Positions 53,491 to 64,000 of a DNA stretch of 64,000 nucleotides are shown here, in pieces. The stretch is from assembly GCF_030254645.1 (NCBI RefSeq), contig NZ_CP116346.1, forward strand, positions 1,406,001-1,470,000, in the 5' to 3' direction. The DNA is from Paucibacter sediminis. GTDB lineage: Bacteria; Pseudomonadota; Gammaproteobacteria; Burkholderiales; Burkholderiaceae_C. The number at the start of each line of letters is the position of its first letter. The first letter of the stretch is position 1. A program made the translations under genes and the position numbers. The notes beneath the pieces are model-generated. The model was not told the origin of the DNA, made no database searches, and worked only from the letters and a program-made list of their open reading frames with translations.

Positions 53491-53558
53491 GGCCCATTGT
53501 CACCAGACCGGCCGGCCCGGGCTGGCGCAGGGCTTTGCCGCGCGCGGCCCTGCCCGCC

Positions 53559-54419
53559 TCAGGGGCCCGCGTGCCGCAGCGTCTGCACCAGCATGCGCTG
53601 CAGGCTGTCCACCGCCTTGGAGCCCTTGGAGGCCTGGCTGCGGTAGACCGCCACCTGCATCGGCTCCAGTGGGCCCAGGCCATGGGCCAGGCCCAGCACC
53701 TGCAGATGCGCGGGCGCGCTGCACTGGGTCAGCGCCGCGATCGCCAGGCCGCTCTCCACCGCGGCGATCTGGCCGGCCAGGCTGGAGCTGTTGTAGACCA
53801 CCTTGTAGGGTCGGCCCTGCAGAGCCAGCGCATGGATGGCGCTGCGCCGGCCCAGGCTGGCTTCCTCGTAGACGGCGATGGGCAGTGGGTTGCGGCTCCA
53901 GACCTCGAACTGCGGCGCGCCCACCCAGACCATGGGCTCGTGGAAGAGCAGGGTGCCGCGACGGGCGTGATCGCGCGAGACCAGGGCCAGGTCCAGCTCG
54001 CCACTGGCCACGCGCGGGATCAGCGAGGTCGATTGCTCGCAGTCCAGCTGGATCTCCACCCCACCATGGCGCGGCGCAAAGCGCTTCAACACCGGGGTCA
54101 GGTAGCGGCTGGCGTAGTCGTCAGGCACGCCCAGGCGCACCACGCCGGCAATCGCCTCGTCGCGCAGGGCGGCCTGGGCCTCGGCCTGCAGGTCCAGCAT
54201 GCGGCGCGCATAGCCCAGCAAGGTCTGACCCTCGTGGGTCAACTCCAGCTGCCGCGGGCCGCGCTGCAGCAGCCGGCAGCCCAGCGCCGACTCCAGCTTC
54301 TTGAGCTGCATGCTCACCGCCGATTGCGAGCGGCTCACCTCCAGCGCCGCGCTCGAGAGCGAGCCGGCATCGACGGTGGCGACAAAGCATTTCAGCCAGT
54401 CGATCTGCAGATCGCGCAT
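53559..54419 (-). CDS. LysR-family transcriptional regulator
   Basis: About 286 residues from the ATG at 54419. The helix-turn-helix is FVATVDAGSLSSAALEVSRS with QSAVSMQLKKLESALGCRLL. An effector domain follows (GVVRLGVPDDYASRYL, ELDLALVSRD, ALTQCSAPAHL). It is divergent from an EamA transporter with 75 bases between the start codons, which usually means it regulates that transporter. The layout and sequence resemble LysR regulators of amino acid or metabolite exporters. Confidence 0.92.
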   Translation of the reverse strand: MRDLQIDWLKCFVATVDAGSLSSAALEVSRSQSAVSMQLKKLESALGCRLLQRGPRQLELTHEGQTLLGYARRMLDLQAEAQAALRDEAIAGVVRLGVPDDYASRYLTPVLKRFAPRHGGVEIQLDCEQSTSLIPRVASGELDLALVSRDHARRGTLLFHEPMVWVGAPQFEVWSRNPLPIAVYEEASLGRRSAIHALALQGRPYKVVYNSSSLAGQIAAVESGLAIAALTQCSAPAHLQVLGLAHGLGPLEPMQVAVYRSQASKGSKAVDSLQRMLVQTLRHAGP

Positions 54420-54494
54420 GGATTCGATAAACGCATGGATTGGCGTCGAATTATGCGCTTTGCGCGGCGCCAGCGCGCCGGCACAGTGCGCGGC

Positions 54495-55460
54495 ATGAAA
54501 CGCAGCAGTAGCACCCCGGCCACGCCCGGCCCCATCGATGCACGCGCCCTGGGCGTGATGACCCTGCTGTGCCTCACCTGGAGCCTGCAGCAGATCTCGC
54601 TGAAGGCGGTGGCCGACCAGGCCAGCCCGATGCTGATGGTGGCGCTGCGCTCGCTGGTGGCCCTGCTGCTGCTGGCGGCGCTGATGGCCTGGCGCGGCGA
54701 GGCGCCACAGCGTGCGCGCTGGCGGGCGGGCCTGCTGGCCGGCGCGCTGTTCGGGCTTGAATACCTGCTGGTGGCCCAGGCCCTGAAGCTGACGCAGGCC
54801 TCGCATGTGGTGATCTACCTCTACACCGCGCCGCTGTTCGCCGCACTGGGGCTGCACTGGCGCCTGCCGGCGGAGCGGCTCGCGGCGCTGCAATGGATGG
54901 GCATCCTGCTGGCCTTCGCCGGCATCGCCCTGGCCTTTCTGGGCGGCCGGCATGGCGGCGCGGCGGCGGGCGGCATGGCGCCGCTGGGCGATCTGCTGGC
55001 GCTGCTGGGCGGTGCGGCCTGGGGCGCCACCACGGTGACGATACGCTGCTCGGCCCTGGCCGCCGCGCCCGCCACCGAGACCCTGCTCTACCAACTGCTG
55101 GGCGCCTTTGCCCTGCTGCTGCCCGGCGCCTGGCTGAGCGGGCAATGGCAGTTCCAGCCCTCGGCCCTGGTATGGGCGCATTTCGGCTTCCAGAGCCTGG
55201 TGGTCTCGTTCGCCAGCTTCCTCACCTGGTGCTGGCTGTTGCGCCGCTACCTGGCCTCGCAGCTGGGCGTGTTCGCCTTCCTGACGCCGCTGTTCGGCGT
55301 GCTGCTGGGCGTCTGGCTGCTAGGCGAGGCCCTGGACCCCGGCTTCATCGCCGGCAGCGGCCTGGTGCTGGCCGGCATCGCGCTGGTGAGCGGCCACGCC
55401 GGCCTGGCACGCCGGCTGGCGGGGCTGCGCGAGCGCAAGGGTCGGGCACTGCCGGCCTAG
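54495..55460 (+). CDS. EamA/DMT-family transporter
   Basis: About 321 residues with ten hydrophobic helices in two EamA repeats. The first has LCLTWSLQQISLKAVAD and the second LLALLGGAAWGATTVTIR and LTPLFGVLLGVWLLGEAL, the usual positions of the family's conserved GE and W residues. These inner-membrane proteins export amino acids or metabolites, and the substrate is unknown. The divergent LysR gene is the likely regulator. The last codon position is set by the 266-bp element: the stop TAG consists of the flanking TA plus the element's first G. Confidence 0.92.
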   Translation: MKRSSSTPATPGPIDARALGVMTLLCLTWSLQQISLKAVADQASPMLMVALRSLVALLLLAALMAWRGEAPQRARWRAGLLAGALFGLEYLLVAQALKLTQASHVVIYLYTAPLFAALGLHWRLPAERLAALQWMGILLAFAGIALAFLGGRHGGAAAGGMAPLGDLLALLGGAAWGATTVTIRCSALAAAPATETLLYQLLGAFALLLPGAWLSGQWQFQPSALVWAHFGFQSLVVSFASFLTWCWLLRRYLASQLGVFAFLTPLFGVLLGVWLLGEALDPGFIAGSGLVLAGIALVSGHAGLARRLAGLRERKGRALPA

Positions 55461-55725
55461 GGCCTGTTAACACTACGTCGATGGGCCGCGAAGGCTCGCC
55501 TCAGCGGGCCAAGCTAGGCGCAGCGCGCCGCCCGCACTCACGTGCGGGCCAGCGTTGCAACGACGCGTGGCCCGCTGAGACGAGTCTTCCCGCAGGGTTG
55601 TGGCCAGAAAGACCGCAGGCCGCGTTGCAAATCCTCGCCGGGTGTCCAACCCGGCTGCGGTTTGCGCCTTGCCTGCGGCCTTTCTGGCCGACAACGCGAC
55701 CCATTGGCGTAGTGTTAACAGGCCC
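55460..55725 (+). mobile_element. 266-bp structured element, copy 2 (TA-flanked, two internal hairpins)
   Basis: Perfect 18-base terminal inverted repeats, GGGCCTGTTAACACTACG (55460-55477) and its complement (55708-55725), are flanked by TA at 55458-55459 and 55726-55727. Stem A is 55490-55511 with 55568-55589, 20 of 22 paired plus a wobble. Stem B is 55597-55620 with 55671-55695, with one bulge and one mismatch. The length equals copy 1 exactly and the hairpins fall at the same offsets within one base. Loop sequences such as CTAGGCG, CGTTGCAAA and CGGTTTGCGCC are shared with the reverse complement of copy 1, while the stems differ. No coding region is present. Confidence 0.87.
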
Positions 55726-56015
55726 TAAACCGGCAGCAGGTAGACGTCCGCCGCCGCGCGCTCCGCGGCGCTATGGCCTTGCAGGGCCTTGTCCCATGCC
55801 GGATCGCCGGCGTCGTGGCTCGCCGCCAGGCCCTGGATCATGTGGCCGGTCTCTTCGGTGCTGGCGTCGAACTCGGCCACCAGTTCGCGGTCGTCAAGAA
55901 ACAGCCGCGCCACCATATAACCGCCCGACTCGATCACCACCAGATAGCGCGCGGGCTTGCGCTGGTGGGTGTTGCTGTGCGGGCGGGGTGCCTCGCTGCC
56001 GAAGTTCTGGCTCAT
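55725..56015 (-). CDS. Unknown small protein downstream of the SNF2 helicase
   Basis: About 96 residues. I do not recognise the family. The N-terminal 20 residues are polar and probably flexible. The core RYLVVIESGGYMVARLFLDD suggests two beta strands, and the rest looks helical (ASTEETGHMIQGLAASHD). The gene starts 24 bases after the SNF2 stop on the same strand, so it is probably co-transcribed. Its stop codon TAG is made by the end of the 266-bp element plus the flanking TA. Confidence 0.72.
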   Translation of the reverse strand: MSQNFGSEAPRPHSNTHQRKPARYLVVIESGGYMVARLFLDDRELVAEFDASTEETGHMIQGLAASHDAGDPAWDKALQGHSAAERAAADVYLLPV

Positions 56016-56039
56016 GGTGGGGCCATCTTGCCATCCGCC

Positions 56040-60209
<4,170 letters not shown>

Positions 60210-60233
60210 GCCGGCAGTATGCCGCCCGGTCGC

Positions 60234-61052
60234 TCAGGGTCTCAGCAGCTCGGCCTCGCTGCGCTTGAAGGCCGCCGACTCGCGCACCTGCGCCAGCTCG
60301 GCCCACAGGCGCTTGGCCTGCGCCTCGTTGCCGCCGTAATAGCTGTGCGAGTAGACCAGGAAGTAGGACTTCTCGACCAGGGGCGGGTCCAGCCGCTGCA
60401 CGCGCTGGGCCCAGCGGGCATCGCGCTTGAGCGCCTCGTCGCCCTCGCCGGTGGGCAGGGCCAGGGCCTGCACGCGGCGCTTCACGAGCTTCTCCAGATT
60501 GGCCTCCACGCTGCGCGTGCCTTCATCGACCTTGAGCCCCATGGCCTGCAGCTGCTCGACGATGGAGTAGCCCGAGGGCGCGCCCACCACCAGCTCGCCC
60601 TTGGCCGCCAGATGGCGCCCGTCCCAAACCGGCCCCTCCTGCGCCAGCGCGTAGAGGCTGTAGCTCTCGCGGCGCATGCGCAGGCCCTCATCGGGCGCCA
60701 TGTCGCGCCAGGGAAAGATGGCGAACTGCATGCGGTCGCTGCGGTAGCTCATGCCCAGGGCCGCGTCCTGGCCGCCGCGCTGCAGCTCGGTCTGGCAACG
60801 CCGCCAGGGCATCAGGCTCAGCTCCAGCGCCAGGCCCATGCGCGCGGCCGCCTGCTCGATCAGCACGAAGTCCAGGCCCGCCGGCAGCGCGCCGGCGCGG
60901 CGCGGCTCGGCCAGGCGCCAGGGGTAGAGCGGTGCCTCGTCGGCACACAGGCGCAAGGGGCGCGCGGCCTCCTGCGCCCGCACACCGCAGCCGCAAGCGA
61001 GCAACACCGAGAGCAGAACCCAACGTCGTAAAAGCGGCATGAGCGAGGACAT
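60234..61052 (-). CDS. Periplasmic solute-binding-like protein (family 3-like), divergent from a c-di-GMP enzyme
   Basis: About 272 residues from the ATG at 61052; an ATG four codons later is possible. A signal peptide ends near CGVRAQE. The mature protein has LRLCADEAPLYPW, DFVLIEQAAARMGLALEL, RRCQTELQRGGQDAALGMSY (a cluster of lobe-1 features) and GAPSGYSIVEQLQAMG, typical of family 3 binding proteins. No transporter genes are linked. It is divergent from a MASE3-GGDEF-EAL gene with about 130 bases between the starts, suggesting shared control or a ligand-sensing role. Confidence 0.8.
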   Translation of the reverse strand: MSSLMPLLRRWVLLSVLLACGCGVRAQEAARPLRLCADEAPLYPWRLAEPRRAGALPAGLDFVLIEQAAARMGLALELSLMPWRRCQTELQRGGQDAALGMSYRSDRMQFAIFPWRDMAPDEGLRMRRESYSLYALAQEGPVWDGRHLAAKGELVVGAPSGYSIVEQLQAMGLKVDEGTRSVEANLEKLVKRRVQALALPTGEGDEALKRDARWAQRVQRLDPPLVEKSYFLVYSHSYYGGNEAQAKRLWAELAQVRESAAFKRSEAELLRP

Positions 61053-61180
61053 GCGAGCCGTGGCCTGACTTGATGGATGACAGGCTCTTGCTCGCATTCT
61101 GCGCGCAAAACCAGGGCGATGGCGCGGCAGGCTCAGGCTATGCTCTGCAGGAACAAAAAGCCAATGACAGGGAGCTTGCA

Positions 61181-63349
61181 TTGAAGGCTGATGAAGTGTT
61201 GATCAGCGAACCGACGCGCCTATTTGGCAAGCGCGAGATCGAGTCCACCGTATCGGCGCGCTGGATCATGGCGCTGGCCCTGCTGCTGCTGGCGGCCGGC
61301 TGGTTGCCGGTGACCGGCAACGAGTTGCTGGCCTCGCGCATCTTCCCGACCTGGCTGCACACGGTGTGCGAGCTGGCCGCCGTGCTGGTAAGCCTGCTGG
61401 TGTTCGCCTCGGTATGGACCGCCAGCTTCCACGACCGCCAGCACCACACCGTGCTGCTGGGCGCCGGCTTCATGGGCGTGGGTCTGCTCGACCTGGCCCA
61501 CCTGCTCTCCTACAAGGGCATGCCGGACTTCATCACGCCCGCAGAGCCGCAGAAGGCGATCGTGTTCTGGCTCTGCGCGCGCTATCTGGCCAGCCTGGTG
61601 CTGCTGACGCTGGCGCTGCAGCCGCATGCGCGCACCACCAGCCGCGCCGACCGCGCCCTCATGCTGGCCCTGAGCCTGGGCTTCGTGCTGGCCTGCCTGG
61701 GCCTGGCGCTGTGGGCACCCGAGCTGTGGCCGCGCTTCTTCATCGAGGGTCAGGGCTTGACCAAGCTCAAGATCGTCGCGGAATACGGCCTGATCCTGCT
61801 GCTCGTGCCCACCGCCTTGCTGCTGCTGCGCCGCGGCGCACGCGCGCGCTTCAACAGCGCCGACCTGGCCAGCGCGGCCATCATCAGCATCCTCAGCGAG
61901 CTCTGCTTCACGCTCTACGCCAACGTCAACGACCTCTACAGCCTGCTGGGCCACCTCTACAAGATCGCGGCCTATTACTTCATCTTCCGCGCGGTGTTCG
62001 TGGTCTCGGTGCGCGAGCCCTACCGGCGCCTCAGCGAGGAGATCGACGAGCACCGCCGCACCGAGCAGCGCCTGGAATACCTGGCCCACCACGACCCGCT
62101 CACCGGCCTGCCCAACCGCGTGCTGCTGCACGACCGCATCGAGCAGGCGATGGCGCAGGCGCGCCGCGATGGCGGCAAGTTCGCCGTCGTGCTGATGGAC
62201 CTGGACCAGTTCAAGAACGTCAACGACTCGCTGGGCCATGGTGCCGGCGATGCGCTGCTGCTCGCGGTGGCGCAGCGCCTGCGCGCCAGCCTGCGCGAGA
62301 CCGACACCATCTGCCGCCTCGGTGGCGACGAGTTCCTGCTGCTCTTCCACGACCTGCGGGAGCGCGAGGCGGTGCTGCCCATCCTGGCCTCGCTGCAGGC
62401 GCAACTGAGCACGCCGGTGGCGGTGGAGGGCAACGAGATGCGCGTCTCGGCCTCCTTCGGCGTGACCTTCTATCCGGACGACGGGCGCGACCTGGAGACC
62501 CTGCAGCGCCAGGCGGACACCGCCATGTACCGCGCCAAGGACAGCGGCCGCAACACCTTCCAGTTCTTCGACCCCAGCATGCATGCCCAGGGCATGGAGC
62601 GCATGCAGCTGCAGCATGGCCTGGCCAAGGCGCTGGAGCAGGGCGAGTTCGAGCTGCATTACCAGACGCAGGTGGAGCTGGCGACGGGCCGGCGCGTTGG
62701 TGCCGAGGCCTTGCTGCGCTGGCGCCGCGCCGATGGCAAGCTGATGCCACCGGCCGAGTTCATCCCGGTGGCCGAACAGACCGGCCTGATCGTGCCGATC
62801 GGCGCCTGGGTGCTGCACGAGGCCTGCCGCCAGGCGGCGCTGTGGCAGAACGAGCGCCAGGGCCGGCCGCGCATCGCCGTCAATCTCTCGGCCCTGCAGT
62901 TCCGCCAGGGCGACATCGAGGCCACCGTGCAGTCCGCGCTGCAGGCCAGCGGCCTGCCCCCCAGCCAGCTGGAGCTGGAGCTGACCGAGTCCATCCTGAT
63001 CGGCGACCCGGCCAGCGTGCTGGCCACGGTGACGCGGCTCAAGGCCATGGGGGTGAAGCTGGCGATCGACGATTTCGGCACCGGCTATTCCAGCCTCGCC
63101 TACCTGAGCCGCTTCCCGATCGACAAGCTCAAGATTGACCGCAGCTTCCTGCACCAGCTGGACGATGCCAGCCAGGGCGCGGTGATCGTCGAGGCCATCA
63201 TCGGGCTGGCACGCAGCCTGGGCCTGCGCACCATCGCCGAGGGCGTGGAGACCGAAGCGGTGGCGGCGCGGCTGCTGCAGCTGGGTTGCCAGGAGGCCCA
63301 GGGCTACTACTTTGCACGGCCCGTGCCGGCCAGTGAATTGTTCAGTTAG
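61181..63349 (+). CDS. MASE3-GGDEF-EAL bifunctional-type c-di-GMP enzyme
   Basis: About 722 residues. The frame opens earlier, but I chose the TTG at 61181 because GGGAG lies six bases before it and no ATG fits. A MASE3 membrane domain with about eight helices comes first (FMGVGLLDLAHLLSYKGMPD is its signature), then a GGDEF domain with an intact GGDEF at about 381-385 and I-site RETD upstream, then an EAL domain with EALLRW at 509, NLSALQF, LELTESI, IDDFGTGYSSL and AEGVET. Both catalytic sites look complete, so it could make or break c-di-GMP depending on signal. The last four bases overlap the convergent outer-membrane-type gene. Confidence 0.92.
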   Translation: MKADEVLISEPTRLFGKREIESTVSARWIMALALLLLAAGWLPVTGNELLASRIFPTWLHTVCELAAVLVSLLVFASVWTASFHDRQHHTVLLGAGFMGVGLLDLAHLLSYKGMPDFITPAEPQKAIVFWLCARYLASLVLLTLALQPHARTTSRADRALMLALSLGFVLACLGLALWAPELWPRFFIEGQGLTKLKIVAEYGLILLLVPTALLLLRRGARARFNSADLASAAIISILSELCFTLYANVNDLYSLLGHLYKIAAYYFIFRAVFVVSVREPYRRLSEEIDEHRRTEQRLEYLAHHDPLTGLPNRVLLHDRIEQAMAQARRDGGKFAVVLMDLDQFKNVNDSLGHGAGDALLLAVAQRLRASLRETDTICRLGGDEFLLLFHDLREREAVLPILASLQAQLSTPVAVEGNEMRVSASFGVTFYPDDGRDLETLQRQADTAMYRAKDSGRNTFQFFDPSMHAQGMERMQLQHGLAKALEQGEFELHYQTQVELATGRRVGAEALLRWRRADGKLMPPAEFIPVAEQTGLIVPIGAWVLHEACRQAALWQNERQGRPRIAVNLSALQFRQGDIEATVQSALQASGLPPSQLELELTESILIGDPASVLATVTRLKAMGVKLAIDDFGTGYSSLAYLSRFPIDKLKIDRSFLHQLDDASQGAVIVEAIIGLARSLGLRTIAEGVETEAVAARLLQLGCQEAQGYYFARPVPASELFS

Positions 63350-64000
63350 AAGGCAAACTGCAGCTGGGCGGAGAACATGTCGCCGCGCCGGCCATAGGTG
63401 GAGCCCCAGAGATAGGCGAACTGCCAGTTCACCGCCTGACGCTCCCCGACCGGCAGCGCCCAGTGCAGCACCGGCCCGACCCGGTGCGACTGTTTGGCGC
63501 GGGCGTCCCAGGCGCGCCAGTTGCCCAGCTCGCTGAAGCCCTGCACGCCCAGGCGCAGGCCCGGGGCCAGGCGGCGCTGCAGCTGCCATTGCAGCTTGAG
63601 CTGGGTGCCGCCGTCGGCGGCTTTGCCATAGCCATGCTCGAACAGGGCGTTGAGGTTGATCTGCCACAGCCCCCATTCGCTCTGCCACACCGGCCCCCAC
63701 TCGAGCGCCGGCCCGGACTCGTAGCCATGCAGCTGGCTGAGCTGGGCATGCAGGGCCAGATCGAAGGGGTATTGCCCCTGGGTGAGCATGAACTGGTTCT
63801 GCCAGCTCACGCTGCTGAGCTTGAAGCTGCTGGCCTCGGTGCCGATGTAGCTGGCCAGCAGGCGGGTGGTCCAGCGCGACCCGAAGCCATGGGCCAGGCC
63901 CAGCTCGGGCCAGAGCGTGGCCGCGCGGCCGCCGCTGGGCTTGACGGTCCAGTAGCGCAGCTCGAGCAGGGTCTGGCCCTCGTTATCGTAGGGCGTGAGC
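63346..64000 (-). CDS. Outer-membrane beta-barrel-type protein, C-terminal part (partial)
   Basis: The frame is open from the window end at 64000 down to the stop at 63346, giving about 217 visible residues; the start lies beyond the window. The sequence alternates hydrophobic and polar residues as in beta-barrel strands (FKLSSVSWQNQFML, GPVWQSEWGLWQINLNALFEH), with many aromatic residues, and ends in QLQFAF. A terminal Phe is the usual recognition signal for insertion into the outer membrane. It resembles barrel proteins annotated as copper-resistance or transporter-like, but no specific role can be assigned. Confidence 0.75.
   Translation of the reverse strand, partial: LTPYDNEGQTLLELRYWTVKPSGGRAATLWPELGLAHGFGSRWTTRLLASYIGTEASSFKLSSVSWQNQFMLTQGQYPFDLALHAQLSQLHGYESGPALEWGPVWQSEWGLWQINLNALFEHGYGKAADGGTQLKLQWQLQRRLAPGLRLGVQGFSELGNWRAWDARAKQSHRVGPVLHWALPVGERQAVNWQFAYLWGSTYGRRGDMFSAQLQFAF

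Noticed and set aside
50636-53683. Apparent fusion of a transporter-like region with the amylase
   Set aside because: The upstream part is an out-of-frame reading of the MFS gene. The amylase has its own ribosome site, ATG and signal peptide at 52186.

Overview
The window is very GC-rich, densely packed bacterial chromosome. The gene content points to a betaproteobacterium of the order Burkholderiales, most likely a Roseateles/Mitsuaria/Rubrivivax-type relative: a Bug-family (TctC) binding protein, two PEP-CTERM proteins, an alpha-2-macroglobulin/PbpC pair, TrpS with a long C-terminal tail, and many stand-alone regulators. This placement is inferred from gene families, not from a marker gene. 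I saw no tRNA, rRNA, CRISPR array, prophage or intact IS transposase.

Layout. 1-4656: the end of an alpha/beta hydrolase, then two overlapping, related TPR-GGDEF diguanylate cyclases. 4705-8928: a Bug binding protein, an MBL-fold hydrolase overlapping a SulP transporter, and a LysE/RhtB exporter. 9032-17273: a large propeller sensor kinase facing an AraC regulator, then small metabolic genes, a class C beta-lactamase-like hydrolase and an acetyltransferase. 17275-19468: a relic of a YdeI-type gene, then a LysR gene divergent from a quinone oxidoreductase. 19449-23384: an Lrp/unknown/tandem-GNAT operon divergent from a citrulline hydrolase (CtlX) and an acetylpolyamine amidohydrolase, probably an arginine/polyamine catabolic island. 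23381-31561: an acyl-CoA synthetase, TrpS, a PAS-GGDEF-EAL protein, PhzF, an FMN riboswitch controlling a RibH2-type lumazine synthase, and phosphatidylserine decarboxylase. 31678-38325: a PEP-CTERM protein, a cysteine desulfurase-rhodanese fusion, TrhO, a divergent MurA, a 266-bp structured repeat, a periplasmic binding-like protein and a pseudouridine synthase. 38365-46173: alpha-2-macroglobulin and PbpC, separated by a nested palindrome. 46344-56015: a less GC-rich HAF/PEP-CTERM gene, small enzymes, an EF-hand protein, a secreted GH13 amylase, an MFS exporter, a LysR/EamA divergent pair and the second 266-bp repeat. 56040-64000: a SNF2 helicase, another periplasmic binding-like protein, a MASE3-GGDEF-EAL protein and a partial outer-membrane-type protein.

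Themes. Cyclic-di-GMP signalling recurs (four enzymes in 64 kb), and three of the periplasmic solute-binding-like proteins have no transporter. The most unusual feature is a pair of exactly 266-bp elements (36208-36473 and 55460-55725), in opposite orientation. They share terminal inverted repeats flanked by TA and two large internal hairpins whose stems differ in sequence but stay paired, while the loops are conserved. Both sit exactly on stop codons: the element's first G completes the TAG stop of MurA in copy 1, and of both convergent neighbours in copy 2. This looks like a non-autonomous, structure-dependent mobile element that exploits stop codons as safe insertion sites.
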